Shown: positions 52,567-60,892 of the stretch, in pieces
How the letters are laid out: every line of letters starts with the position of its first letter
How positions within the stretch are numbered: position 1 is the first letter of the stretch
NCBI GenBank assembly: GCA_037446355.1
Contig: JBBIIT010000011.1
Location: 10,561-74,560, forward strand
Length of the DNA: 64,000 nucleotides
Source of the DNA: Roseiarcus sp037446355
Lineage (GTDB): Bacteria; Pseudomonadota; Alphaproteobacteria; Rhizobiales; Beijerinckiaceae
Direction: 5' to 3'
Notes under the pieces: model-generated
Databases searched by the model: none
Seen by the model: only the letters and a program-made list of their open reading frames with translations
Told to the model about the DNA's origin: nothing
Translations under genes and position numbers: made by a program

Positions 52567-52964
52567 CGCGGCTTCGAACGCCAAATCCCGGCGATACTCA
52601 TTCGAACGGGCCTAACCGCCTTTCGCAAGGAATCGTTCGCGGAAGGCCGCAGACAAAAATATGGCGCGATATAGGATATTTGATAATGTTAATGTAATAT
52701 TTACCATATTTTATTAAGAAAAAATTGAAAATTCGATCTTGTTGTAAGGCTATATATGAATATACGTCGTCAACACTTCGCCGAAAAATAACTCAATTTG
52801 TAATCAAATTACTCACCTATTGCCGCCAGAATCTCGACACATTCACCCACGTGCTTGTGATCGCAGCGCAACAGACTTTCAACACGATCGGACTTATATG
52901 GTCCTCATGCCAGCGGAGCGGCATTTGAGTTCCCTCCGTTAAGGTTGATGACGAGGAGTTTGAG
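52567..52964. promoter_or_regulatory. AT-rich intergenic region upstream of the Omp25-like gene
   Basis: This 398-base stretch has no convincing gene. Its middle (about 52660-52810) is strikingly AT-rich against the GC-rich background, with TTTACCATATTTTATTAAG-like runs. A 9-bp stem with one T-G pair (GCCTTTCGC with GCGGAAGGC) at 52618-52647 follows the oxidoreductase, without a T run, and may mark its transcript end. The rest probably holds promoter and leader of the outer-membrane protein gene. Confidence 0.55.
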
Positions 52965-53624
52965 ATGAAGAAATTTCTGTTGGCTGCGCTTCTGGCCGGC
53001 GTCGCGTCGAGCGCCATGGCCGCCGACCTGCCCAGCAAGAAGCACGCGCCCGCCGTGGCGCCCGTTTACGTTGCGCCCGTTTTCACCTGGACCGGCTTCT
53101 ATGGCGGCCTCAATGCGGGCTACGGCTGGGGCGGCAACCCCGGCGGCGTGTTCCAAGGCCCGGTCGGCGGAATGTTCGGCGGCACGGCCGGCTATAATTA
53201 CCAGCTTGGTCAGTTCGTCATCGGCGCCGAAGGCGACTTCGATTGGGCGGGAATGCGCAACGACAACACGTTCGGCCGCGCTTCGTCGCGCATGAGCGTC
53301 GATTCGATGCTCACTGCCCGCGCCCGCGCCGGCGTCGCGCTCGATCGCGCCTTGATCTACCTGACCGGCGGTTACGCGGGCGCCGAAGTCACCGGCTCGG
53401 TGTTCGACGTCGGCAACGGCGTCTTCCAGTCGAGTTCGGGGTGGCGCAACGGTGGCGTGATCGGCGCCGGCCTCGAATATGCTTTCACCAACAACATCTC
53501 CGCCAAGGCGGAATACCTCTATGCGCCGCTGAGCTCGGCTTCCTACTTCGGCGGCACGGCGGACGCGAGCGGCTCGCGCCTCGACATTTCGACGATCCGC
53601 ACCGGTCTGAATTACAAGTTCTGA
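52965..53624 (+). CDS. Omp25/31-like outer-membrane beta-barrel protein
   Basis: The 219-residue protein has a signal peptide (KKFLLAALLAGVASSAMA, cleavage after AMA) and an eight-strand barrel of the Omp25/Omp31 family common in Rhizobiales: VFTWTGFYGGLNAGYGWGG near the start and the terminal strand ISTIRTGLNYKF ending in Phe, the outer-membrane insertion signal. GAGGAG lies 6 bases before the ATG. A hairpin terminator follows at once, so it is monocistronic. Its function is structural or porin-like; exact permeability is not determinable. Confidence 0.93.
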   Translation: MKKFLLAALLAGVASSAMAADLPSKKHAPAVAPVYVAPVFTWTGFYGGLNAGYGWGGNPGGVFQGPVGGMFGGTAGYNYQLGQFVIGAEGDFDWAGMRNDNTFGRASSRMSVDSMLTARARAGVALDRALIYLTGGYAGAEVTGSVFDVGNGVFQSSSGWRNGGVIGAGLEYAFTNNISAKAEYLYAPLSSASYFGGTADASGSRLDISTIRTGLNYKF

Positions 53625-53650
53625 TCGCGCCCGAGACGAAGGAACGCGAG

Positions 53651-53677
53651 GCCCGGCGAGCGACCGCCGGGCTTTTT
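53651..53677 (+). terminator. Rho-independent terminator of the Omp25-like gene
   Basis: GCCCGGC pairs with GCCGGGC around an 8-base loop and is followed by TTTTTCTTT. It begins 27 bases after the stop codon. The GST gene on the opposite strand ends just beyond it. Confidence 0.85.
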
Positions 53678-53687
53678 CTTTCGCGCC

Positions 53688-54290
53688 TCAGCCCACAAAG
53701 CGCGTCGCTTCGAACGAGGGAACCGCCGCCGCGAAGCCTGCGAGCCAGGCGACCAGACGCGGATGCGACGCCCGCCATTCCCCCTTGAACCTCAGATCGA
53801 GATAGCCGAGCGCGCAGGCCAGGGAGATCGCGCCGACGCCGCGATCCTGCGCCGCGGGCGGATCGGCTTCGGCGACGCGCAGCGCGCGCGTGATCTTTTC
53901 GCTCTGGTATTCCAGCCATTTCGGGCTGTGAATCTCAGGATCGCGGAAGCGGATTTCGTACATCCGCAGGATCGCGGCGTCCATGATTCCGTCCGCCAGC
54001 GCCTGCCGCGTCAGCGCCGCGAAGCGCGCCTCGCCGCTGGGAATGATGCGCCCGCCGCCCGCCAGATGATCGAGATATTCCAGGATGACGCGGCTGTCAT
54101 AGAGGACGCGCCCGTCCTCGAGAATGAGGGTTGGAATCTTGCCCAGTGGATTCTGCTGGCGCAGGGTCTCGTGGGGGTCCAGCGTATCCGCCATCACCAC
54201 CTCGATGCGATCGGTCAGGCCGAGGAGCGCGGCGGCGATCTTGATTTTGCGCCCGAACGGCGAGGCTGGCGAGGATCGCAGCGTCAACAT
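53688..54290 (-). CDS. Glutathione S-transferase family protein
   Basis: The 200-residue protein has an N-terminal thioredoxin-like domain (LTLRSSPASPFGRKIKIAAA, with Ser8 or Ser9 in the catalytic position), the glutathione-binding block NPLGKIPTLILEDGRVLYDS, and a helical C-terminal domain from about residue 85. The layout is GST-like, class undecided. GGGGA lies 8 bases before the ATG at 54290. trxB diverges from it with a 124-base spacer, so it sits in a thiol-redox neighbourhood. Confidence 0.88.
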   Translation of the reverse strand: MLTLRSSPASPFGRKIKIAAALLGLTDRIEVVMADTLDPHETLRQQNPLGKIPTLILEDGRVLYDSRVILEYLDHLAGGGRIIPSGEARFAALTRQALADGIMDAAILRMYEIRFRDPEIHSPKWLEYQSEKITRALRVAEADPPAAQDRGVGAISLACALGYLDLRFKGEWRASHPRLVAWLAGFAAAVPSFEATRFVG

Positions 54291-54414
54291 GTCCAGTTCC
54301 CCAGCGCGCTCGCGCCCGCGATATTGCAGGGATAGCGGCGGCGCCCATATAAAACGCGCATCTTTCCGCCGTCCAGGCATAGCTTCCCTTCCCGAACGTC
54401 CCAAGAGGTTCTCC

Positions 54415-55377
54415 GTGACGACGACTTCCGAACGCCTGGTCATCATCGGCGCCGGCCCGGCCGGCTACACCGCGGCGATCTATTCGGCGCGCGCGATGTT
54501 GAGGCCGTTGCTGCTCTCCGGTTTCGAGCCGGGCGGTCAGTTGATGATCACCACCGACGTCGAGAACTATCCGGGCTTCGCCGAGACGATCCAGGGCCCT
54601 TGGCTGATGGAGCAAATGCGCGCGCAGGCCGAGCATGTGGGCGCGCGGCTGGAAAGCGAATATGTCGTCGCGCTCGATCTTTCGCGCCGTCCGTTCCGCA
54701 TTCAGTGCGACAGCGGGCGCACGATCTTCGCGGAGGCGATCATCCTGGCGACCGGCGCCAAGGCGAAATGGCTGGGCATTCCGAGCGAGGAGGCGCTGAA
54801 GGGCTTCGGCGTCTCGGCCTGCGCGACCTGCGACGGGTTCTTTTTCCGCAACAAACGGGTAATCGTGGTCGGCGGCGGCAATTCGGCGGTCGAGGAGGCG
54901 CTCTATCTCTCGCAGATCGCCGCTGAGGTGACGCTCGTGCATCGGCGTGATTCGTTCCGCGCCGAGAAGATCCTGATCGACCGGCTCGCCGCCCGCCCGA
55001 ATGTTTCCTACAAATGGAACCGCGCGGTCGAGGAGATCCTGGCCGGCGGCGAGCCGCGCGCGGTGACGGGCGCGCGTCTGCGCGATGTCGCGAGCGGCGC
55101 GGTCGAGGACGTCGCCGCCGACGGCGTGTTCATCGCCATCGGCCATGCGCCCGCGACCGAACTCGTCAAGGGGCAATTGACGCTGAAGCCCAACGGCTAT
55201 GTGCTGACGACTCCAGGATCGACGACGACCAGCGTCGAGGGCGTGTTCGCCGCCGGCGACGTCGCCGACGACATATTCCGCCAAGCCGTGACCGCCGCGG
55301 GCCTTGGCTGCATGGCGGCGCTGGAGGCAGATCGCTGGCTCGCCGCGCAGGCGCCCAAATCTCAGGCGGCCGAGTGA
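54415..55377 (+). CDS. trxB: Thioredoxin reductase
   Basis: The 320-residue flavoprotein reduces thioredoxin with NADPH. Motifs: FAD-binding LVIIGAGPAGYTAAIYSAR, redox-active disulfide in ACATCDGFFF, and NADPH-binding VVGGGNSAVEEALYL; GVFAAGDVADD near the end is the second FAD signature. The start is GTG at 54415 with AGAGG 6 bases upstream; this gives the family's normal N-terminus (TTTSERLVIIGAGP). It is followed by a LysR gene on the same strand 119 bases away, the conserved trxB-lsrB order of Rhizobiales. Confidence 0.96.
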   Translation: MTTTSERLVIIGAGPAGYTAAIYSARAMLRPLLLSGFEPGGQLMITTDVENYPGFAETIQGPWLMEQMRAQAEHVGARLESEYVVALDLSRRPFRIQCDSGRTIFAEAIILATGAKAKWLGIPSEEALKGFGVSACATCDGFFFRNKRVIVVGGGNSAVEEALYLSQIAAEVTLVHRRDSFRAEKILIDRLAARPNVSYKWNRAVEEILAGGEPRAVTGARLRDVASGAVEDVAADGVFIAIGHAPATELVKGQLTLKPNGYVLTTPGSTTTSVEGVFAAGDVADDIFRQAVTAAGLGCMAALEADRWLAAQAPKSQAAE

Positions 55378-55496
55378 GTTCGCGAGACCTTTTGTCGCTT
55401 CCCTCTTCCGCGTGACGTGGATTTCGCGTATTCGCGCTGGGTCGATCGGCGTCCGCAGGAGACGCCCAATATTCAGGGCGGGCGCGGGGGACGGCG

Positions 55497-56390
55497 ATGG
55501 ATTGGGATAAGCTGCGCATATTTCAGGCGGCGGCGGAGGCCGGATCGTTCACGCACGCCGGCGAAACGTTGGGCCTCAGCCAATCCGCCGTCAGCCGCCA
55601 GGTCGGCGCGCTCGAACACGATCTCGGCGCGCCGCTGTTTCATCGTCATGCGCGCGGCCTCATTCTTACCGAACAGGGCGAAACCCTGCTCAAGGCCGTT
55701 CACGACGTTTCGCTGAAACTCGACGCCGTGCGCAGCCGCCTAATCGACAGCCGCGAGAAGCCGCAGGGCGATCTGCGGGTGACGACGACGCTGGCGCTCG
55801 GCATGAACTGGCTGGCGCCGCGCCTTGGCGAATTCGTCGAACTTTTTCCCGAGGTGAAGCTCCAGCTTCTGCTGTCGGACAACGAACTCGATCTGGGAAT
55901 GCGCGAGGCGGATGTCGCGCTGCGCCTGCGCGAGCCGGTCGCGCCTGATCTGATCCGGCGGCGCCTGTTCACCGTGCATTTCCACGCTTATGCGTCGGCC
56001 GACTATCTCAAGAAGAGCGGGCAGCCGCGCACCATTGACGATCTCGACGAGCATCGTCTCGTCGCCTTCGGCGCGCCGACTGCGACACACTTTCTCTACG
56101 ATCTCAATTCGCTGCTGACGGTTGGGCGCGACGCCAAGACGCCGCGCGCGCCGCATATCTCGATCAACAACCTCGGCGCGATCATCCGCGCGGTCGAACA
56201 CGGCGTCGGCATCGCGATCCTGCCGGACTATTGCGTTGCGCCCAACTCCGGCCTCGTGCGCCTGCTGCCGCAGACCGACATGCCGGAGATGGACTGCTTC
56301 CTCGTCTATGCCGAGGAGATGAAGAACGTCGCCCGCGTGCAGGCGTTCCGCGACTTCCTGGTCTCGAAGGCGCAGCGCTGGCGGTTCTGA
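55497..56390 (+). CDS. lsrB: LysR regulator of the LsrB/VtlR type
   Basis: The 297-residue protein has the LysR HTH (FQAAAEAGSFTHAGETLGLS, then QSAVSRQVGALEHDLG) and a ligand-binding domain with the block DVALRLREPVAPDLIRRRL. Its position directly after trxB matches lsrB of Sinorhizobium and vtlR of Brucella/Agrobacterium, which control redox, envelope and small-RNA genes. The identification rests mainly on this synteny plus family features recalled from memory. It converges on msrP with 4 bases between stops. Confidence 0.8.
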   Translation: MDWDKLRIFQAAAEAGSFTHAGETLGLSQSAVSRQVGALEHDLGAPLFHRHARGLILTEQGETLLKAVHDVSLKLDAVRSRLIDSREKPQGDLRVTTTLALGMNWLAPRLGEFVELFPEVKLQLLLSDNELDLGMREADVALRLREPVAPDLIRRRLFTVHFHAYASADYLKKSGQPRTIDDLDEHRLVAFGAPTATHFLYDLNSLLTVGRDAKTPRAPHISINNLGAIIRAVEHGVGIAILPDYCVAPNSGLVRLLPQTDMPEMDCFLVYAEEMKNVARVQAFRDFLVSKAQRWRF

Positions 56391-56394
56391 GCGC

Positions 56395-57342
56395 TCACAT
56401 GAACAGCGGCTCTTTCTCAAGGCCCTTGTAGAGCCCTGCGACCTGCTCGCCATAACCGTTGAAGAGCATCGTCGGACGCAGATTGCCGGTCGTCAGCTCG
56501 GTTTCCTTGGCCTGGCTCCAGCGAGGGTGCGGAACTTCCGGGTTCACATTGGCCCAGAAGCCGTATTCCTCCGGCCCGAGCGCCTCCCAGAACGTCGTCG
56601 GCCGCTTGTCCACGAAGCTGATCCTGACGATCGACTTGGCGGACTTGAAGCCATATTTCCACGGCGTCGCCAGACGGATCGGCGCGCCCTGCACTTTGGC
56701 GATCGGTTTGCCATAGGCGCCGGTCGCCAGGAAGGCGAGATCGTTGGTCGCCTCGGCCATCGTCAGCGCCTCGATATAGGGCCAGGGCATGAACGAGCGC
56801 TGGCCGGGCGCGTTCTTCTTGTCCATGAAACTTTCGAAACGCACATATTTGGCCGAACTTAAGGGCTTCGCCCGCTCGACCAACGCCCGCAAGGGAAAGC
56901 CGGTCCAGGGAATCGCCATCGACCAGGCCTCGACGCAGCGGTGGCGATAGAGACGCTCTTCCAAGCCGATCGTCTTGACGAGATCGTCGATGTCGAAGGT
57001 TTGCTCCTTCTCGATCAGGCCGTCGATCTTGACGGTCCAGGGACGGATTTTGAGGCCGTCGGCCGAAAGGTGCTTGTCGGTGCTGAATTCGTAGAAATTG
57101 TTGTAGTTGAGGTTGATCTTTTCCGGTGTGACTTCGCGGTCGAGCGTATAGGCGTCGTTGTGTTTGGCCGGATAAAGAGCGGCCGAGGGAATCGCGTCTT
57201 CGGCGAAGGCGCCGCGCGCGAACGCCGCCGAAGCCGCCAGCGCCGCGCCGCCGGTGACGAAGTTTCGCCGGCCGAGGAAAATCTCCTCCGGCGTCGTCTG
57301 ACTGGCCGGAATTTCCCAACCACGGGAACGGAAATAGCGCAT
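56395..57342 (-). CDS. msrP: Protein-methionine-sulfoxide reductase catalytic subunit MsrP
   Basis: The 315-residue molybdoenzyme (formerly YedY) reduces methionine sulfoxide in periplasmic proteins. It has a Tat signal (GRRNFVTGGAALAASAAF at about 37-54) and the Mo-ligand Cys in YRHRCVEAWSMAIPW, with the fold's WTGFPLRALVERAKP block. The ATG at 57342 is supported by AGAGG 7 bases upstream. Its haem partner MsrQ is not adjacent. It follows nusG on the same strand by 97 bases, where rplK is found in most bacteria. Confidence 0.93.
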   Translation of the reverse strand: MRYFRSRGWEIPASQTTPEEIFLGRRNFVTGGAALAASAAFARGAFAEDAIPSAALYPAKHNDAYTLDREVTPEKINLNYNNFYEFSTDKHLSADGLKIRPWTVKIDGLIEKEQTFDIDDLVKTIGLEERLYRHRCVEAWSMAIPWTGFPLRALVERAKPLSSAKYVRFESFMDKKNAPGQRSFMPWPYIEALTMAEATNDLAFLATGAYGKPIAKVQGAPIRLATPWKYGFKSAKSIVRISFVDKRPTTFWEALGPEEYGFWANVNPEVPHPRWSQAKETELTTGNLRPTMLFNGYGEQVAGLYKGLEKEPLFM

Positions 57343-57439
57343 GGCGAGCCTCTCGCGTCTGAATTCGTGAGCCGACGCCATTACGCGGCGGATCCGACGA
57401 AGTTTCGGCGCTCGGACGGCTTTTGTTACCAGGCGCCGA

Positions 57440-57970
57440 TCAAACTTTCTCGACCTGGCCGAATTCGAGGTCGACCGGCGTCGCGCGGCCGAAGATCGAG
57501 ACCGCCACCTTGACGCGCGAACGCTGGTCGTCGACTTCTTCGACGACGCCGTTGAATGAGGCGAACGGTCCCTCGGCGACGCGCACGGTCTCGCCGATTT
57601 CGAAGCGGATAGAGGCCTTGGGGCGCTCGATGCCGTCGGCGACCTGCCCCTTGATGCGAAGCGCCTCGGCGTCGGGAATCGGCATCGGCTTCTTGTCCGC
57701 GCCGAGGAAGCCCGTCACCTTCGGGGTGTTCTTGATGAGGTGGTAGACGTCGTCGCTGAGGTCGCATTTGACCAGGACATAGCCCGGGAAAAACTTGCGC
57801 TCGGAATTGATCTTGCGCCCGCGCCGGATCTCCACGACCTGCTCGGTCGGGACCATGATTTCCTCGAACTTGCCCTCGAGGCCGCGCTGGGCGGCCCCTT
57901 CTCGAATGGAGTCGGCGACCTTTTTCTCGAAGTTCGAATAAGCGTGGACGATATACCAGCGCATGTTCAT
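57440..57970 (-). CDS. nusG: Transcription termination/antitermination factor NusG
   Basis: The 176-residue protein has an N-terminal NGN domain (MRWYIVHAYSNFEKKVADSI, KFFPGYVLVKC) and a C-terminal KOW domain (FEIGETVRVAEGPFASFNG then VEEVD). It couples RNA polymerase with Rho or ribosomes. The start at 57970 (MNMRWYIV) has GGGAA at good distance; a second Met at 57964 is possible. secE lies immediately upstream, 34 bases away on the same strand. The usual downstream partner rplK is absent. Confidence 0.97.
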   Translation of the reverse strand: MNMRWYIVHAYSNFEKKVADSIREGAAQRGLEGKFEEIMVPTEQVVEIRRGRKINSERKFFPGYVLVKCDLSDDVYHLIKNTPKVTGFLGADKKPMPIPDAEALRIKGQVADGIERPKASIRFEIGETVRVAEGPFASFNGVVEEVDDQRSRVKVAVSIFGRATPVDLEFGQVEKV

Positions 57971-58004
57971 TTCAGTTTCCCAAATAACCCTGCCGCGGCG
58001 CCGA

Positions 58005-58202
58005 TCAGCCGCCGCGCCCGAAACCCAGCACAAGACTGACGAGGACGTGCAGGAGCTCGTCGACGAGAATAAAAAACACCGCCGCGAACACCGCCATCAG
58101 CATGACCAGGCCGGTCGTGATCAGCGTCTCGCGCCGCGTCGGCCAGACGACCTTGGCCGCTTCGCTGCGCACCTGCTGGATGAATTCGAAGGGATTGGCC
58201 AT
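58005..58202 (-). CDS. secE: Preprotein translocase subunit SecE
   Basis: The 65-residue protein is the short alphaproteobacterial form with one transmembrane helix: the amphipathic PFEFIQQVRSEAAKVVWPTR, then TLITTGLVMLMAVFAAVFF. The VWPTRRET block is the family hallmark. It stabilises SecY in the SecYEG channel. It precedes nusG, the conserved order. No tRNA-Trp is found upstream, unlike in some relatives. Confidence 0.95.
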   Translation of the reverse strand: MANPFEFIQQVRSEAAKVVWPTRRETLITTGLVMLMAVFAAVFFILVDELLHVLVSLVLGFGRGG

Positions 58203-58346
58203 GGTTTCGTTCCATCGAGACGGCGACGCGTCCGCCCCAAAAAATTCGTGGCGCGGAACCTTTCGGTTACGCGCCTGGACGCCCTCTTATAGGAAACAGG
58301 GGCCAATAGCCAAGCGAAATATGACGCCGGAGCGAGGCCGCGCGCC

Positions 58347-59327
58347 TCAATGGGCGCGCGGTTTCCTGAGGAAGCTGGCCCGATCGGCGGACTTGACCCT
58401 CAGCCACAGGCTGCGCTTTTCGCGCACGATCTCGATCGGGATCTCGACGCCCGCCGCGCCGCAACTCCAGATCTCGCGATAGAATTCGCTCAAAGTGTCG
58501 ACCGCCGTGTCGCGCACCGAAGCGATGATGTCGCCCGAGCGCAGGCCCGCCATCGCCGCCGGCCCGCCCTCGCTCACATCGGCCACCACCACCCGCCCGA
58601 CATTCTCGGTCGAATAGACGCCGAGCCAGGGGCGCGGCGGCTTGTCGACGCGCCCGAACTTCAGCAGGTCGTCGAGAATGGGCGCGAGCAAGTCGATCGG
58701 CACGCTCATGTTCACATCGATCGCGGGACCGGCGCCGGCGCTCTGTTGCACGTGGAGTGAGCCGAGGCCGATCAGGCGGCCATCGGGGCCGATCAGGCCG
58801 GCGCCGCCCCAGAGCGGGTGCGCGGGCGCCGTGAAGATCGCCTCGTCCAGATGATATTCCCAGTAGCCGGAGAATTCCTCCTTGGCGGTGACGCGCGCCA
58901 GCACCGCCCGGCTGCGCTCGCCGGCGCCGCCCGCCAGCACCACCGCCTCGCCGACGTCGACCTTTTTCGAGTCGCCGAGCGGCAGCGCCGGCAGATCGAG
59001 CGCGCCCATCGCCTGCACGAGCGCGAAGCCGGTTTCGGGATCGACCGCGATCGGATGCGCGGGCACCGCGCGGCCGTTGTTTCCCGTCAAGGTCACGTTC
59101 TGGGCTTCGGTCACGAGATAGCCGATCGTCAGCACGAGGCCGCTGTCGCGGATGACGACGCCGCTGCCTGCCCGTTCCGTGCCCAGAATGGGCGCGGTGA
59201 ACGCGTTATCGGGGATTTCGGCTTTCAGCGCGACGATCGAGGCGAGCGCGTGGTCGAGATCGAAACTCGCCTCCTCGGGCCTCGGCCGCTGGCCCGGCGG
59301 CACGTCCCAACGGGAATTGTCGTTCAT
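58347..59327 (-). CDS. HtrA-like PDZ protein with lost catalytic triad (pseudoprotease)
   Basis: The 326-residue protein aligns with the S1C (HtrA/DegP) trypsin-like fold followed by one PDZ domain (about 225-310, LGVYSTENVGRVVVADVSEG). The triad is gone: LTNNHVV is LTIGYLV, with Tyr70 in the His position; the Asp site TDLAL reads TGFAL; and the GNSGGPL Ser motif is WGGAGL. There is no signal peptide, so it is probably cytoplasmic. AAGGA lies 8 bases before the ATG at 59327. It sits between secE and tRNA-Glu on the same strand. A scaffold or chaperone role is a guess. Confidence 0.8.
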   Translation of the reverse strand: MNDNSRWDVPPGQRPRPEEASFDLDHALASIVALKAEIPDNAFTAPILGTERAGSGVVIRDSGLVLTIGYLVTEAQNVTLTGNNGRAVPAHPIAVDPETGFALVQAMGALDLPALPLGDSKKVDVGEAVVLAGGAGERSRAVLARVTAKEEFSGYWEYHLDEAIFTAPAHPLWGGAGLIGPDGRLIGLGSLHVQQSAGAGPAIDVNMSVPIDLLAPILDDLLKFGRVDKPPRPWLGVYSTENVGRVVVADVSEGGPAAMAGLRSGDIIASVRDTAVDTLSEFYREIWSCGAAGVEIPIEIVREKRSLWLRVKSADRASFLRKPRAH

Positions 59328-59437
59328 GGCGGCGTCCTTTTTGCCGACCCGGCGCGAACCGGAAGGCGTCGATAGGTCCAAAGTTCGGCGCGCGCGTCAA
59401 GCGATCTTCGCGCGAGGCGGCGCGAATGGGGAGGGGA

Positions 59438-59513
59438 TGGCGCTCCCAAGGGGAATCGAACCCCTGTTTTCGCCGTGAGAGGGCGACGTCCTGGACCGCT
59501 AGACGATAGGAGC
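59438..59513 (-). tRNA. tRNA-Glu (anticodon CTC)
   Basis: The 76-base minus-strand sequence folds as a standard tRNA: acceptor GCTCCTA with TGGGAGC and discriminator G, encoded CCA, T-arm GGGGTTCGATTCCCC, and anticodon stem TCGCC/GGCGA enclosing CTCTCAC, whose central CTC reads GAG codons. The identity is therefore glutamate. No intron or other tRNA is adjacent. Confidence 0.97.
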
Positions 59514-59726
59514 GAGGGCCGCGAGGGCCGAACGCGGCCCGTCTATATCGGCCCCTTCCGCGCTTGGCAAGCGAGCCGCGGCTCGCGTCGGCGCGCGGGT
59601 CCAACGTCGGTGAAACCGCGCCAAACAAGTTCGGGGATTGCGCAAGCTTTCGCCGCGATCCAAGTCAGATTACACGCGCGCGGAAAACGTCGGGCCGCCC
59701 GAATTAATTGCCCGCTGGCAAAGCGA

Positions 59727-60530
59727 TTAGTAAAAATAGGGACCGCGATCGACTTCGGAATAATCGCCAGCGGCGACGCGCAGGAATGCGTAAGCGTCTT
59801 GATGAGTGTCCCAACCCATCTCCTGAAACATTATCATCAATGTCTGGTCGTCAACCGCGTGGTCGAACATCCAGGCGGGCGAGATCAACGCCCCTCCATA
59901 ACCGGTCTGGCCAGGATAATCGTGATAACCGAAGCCCAAGGCCCGAAAGTCAGCGACCACTTTGGCCGCCCCTTCGCTGCTGAGTCCGTAGCTCGAGGCG
60001 CGCGGTCCGGATCGTCCCAGCAGGAAGTTCTCCAGCGTCAGCGCGCCCAGGCGCCCGCCGGTGGTCAGAACCAACACCCCGCCGGGTCGCAGCGCCGCCT
60101 TGAGCTGCGCCAGGACTTCGAGATTTGTCTTCTCGGGGAGATGAGTGAACACGGAACCGACCCAAATCAGATCGTATCTCGCAGACGGCACGGTCTCCCC
60201 CATGTCGAAACATCCGAGGCGCTCGACACAAAAATTCACGCCGGGTCTATTGAAATCCGTGACTTCGATGCGCGCCTCGGGCAGCAGCGCCCGCAAGAAT
60301 CTTGCGACGCGCCCATGGCCGCAGCCAAAATCCAGCGCCGTACCGATTGGCGCATCTCCGCCCGCATAGGCAAGACGCGCTGTCAATGCCGACGCGATCA
60401 TCAATGCGGAACTTCGCCCGACCCCGAAATAATGAGGGTCGTGCTGGCCGTACATTTGATCCTTCGCATCTATCTCGCGGCTGGGCCGGAGCGCAGCCAC
60501 ATTGGCCATGATTGAGCGAACGATTTCCAT
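59727..60530 (-). CDS. Class I SAM-dependent methyltransferase
   Basis: The 267-residue protein has a clear motif I, ALDFGCGHGRVARFLRALLP, an acidic motif II (EVTDFNRPGVNF), and the later block LRPGGVLVLTTGGRLGALTL. It has no signal peptide. The substrate is not identifiable, but the gene lies beside an FkbM methyltransferase and a glycosyltransferase, so modification of a surface glycan or its precursor is plausible. ATG at 60530. It is the left edge of the right-hand methyl/glycosyl region. Confidence 0.85.
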   Translation of the reverse strand: MEIVRSIMANVAALRPSREIDAKDQMYGQHDPHYFGVGRSSALMIASALTARLAYAGGDAPIGTALDFGCGHGRVARFLRALLPEARIEVTDFNRPGVNFCVERLGCFDMGETVPSARYDLIWVGSVFTHLPEKTNLEVLAQLKAALRPGGVLVLTTGGRLGALTLENFLLGRSGPRASSYGLSSEGAAKVVADFRALGFGYHDYPGQTGYGGALISPAWMFDHAVDDQTLMIMFQEMGWDTHQDAYAFLRVAAGDYSEVDRGPYFY

Positions 60531-60892
60531 TGGCGAATCTCGGGTGAAGCCATGACGGCGACAGGCTTAGTATTTTTCGCTGACCTTGTGTGTTTTCACG
60601 AGTTCGGTCGGGTGGTCAAGTATCTCAACGTCGGACTCGATCTTTGGCGTTCACCAGTAGCGTCGAACTGCGCGAGGGGCGAAGTTGTTCGTCGCCCGTC
60701 AAGGGAGGCGCGTGGGATGACGCAAGCCGCGACGCGGGTTCGATTCTGGACGAACCCGTCGTCGAGCGATTGCCGCAGTTGGTCGGCCATCGTACGGTAG
60801 CGCCAATTCGTTCCAAACTTCAGGCGACGGCGGACCTCTTGCCGCCACAGCCGCCGCCTCCTCCGCCAAACGTGAGAAACGGAAGCCGATAA
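60531..60892. other. Gene-free divergent spacer
   Basis: A 362-base interval between two divergent methyltransferase genes. It should contain two promoters. Frames of about 80-120 codons on both strands exist but overlap each other and have no recognisable motif. No palindrome long enough to call an operator was found. Confidence 0.5.

Noticed and set aside
59438..60530. tRNA-Glu as the integration site of a genomic island on its right
   Set aside because: Integrases use the tRNA 3' end, which points left here toward the HtrA-like gene; no integrase or direct repeat of the tRNA end was seen to the right.
60590..60892. About 100-codon plus-strand frame before the FkbM gene, ending in a proline run
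   Set aside because: It overlaps a minus-strand frame of similar length, has no motif or good ribosome site, and ends just before the FkbM start; probably chance.
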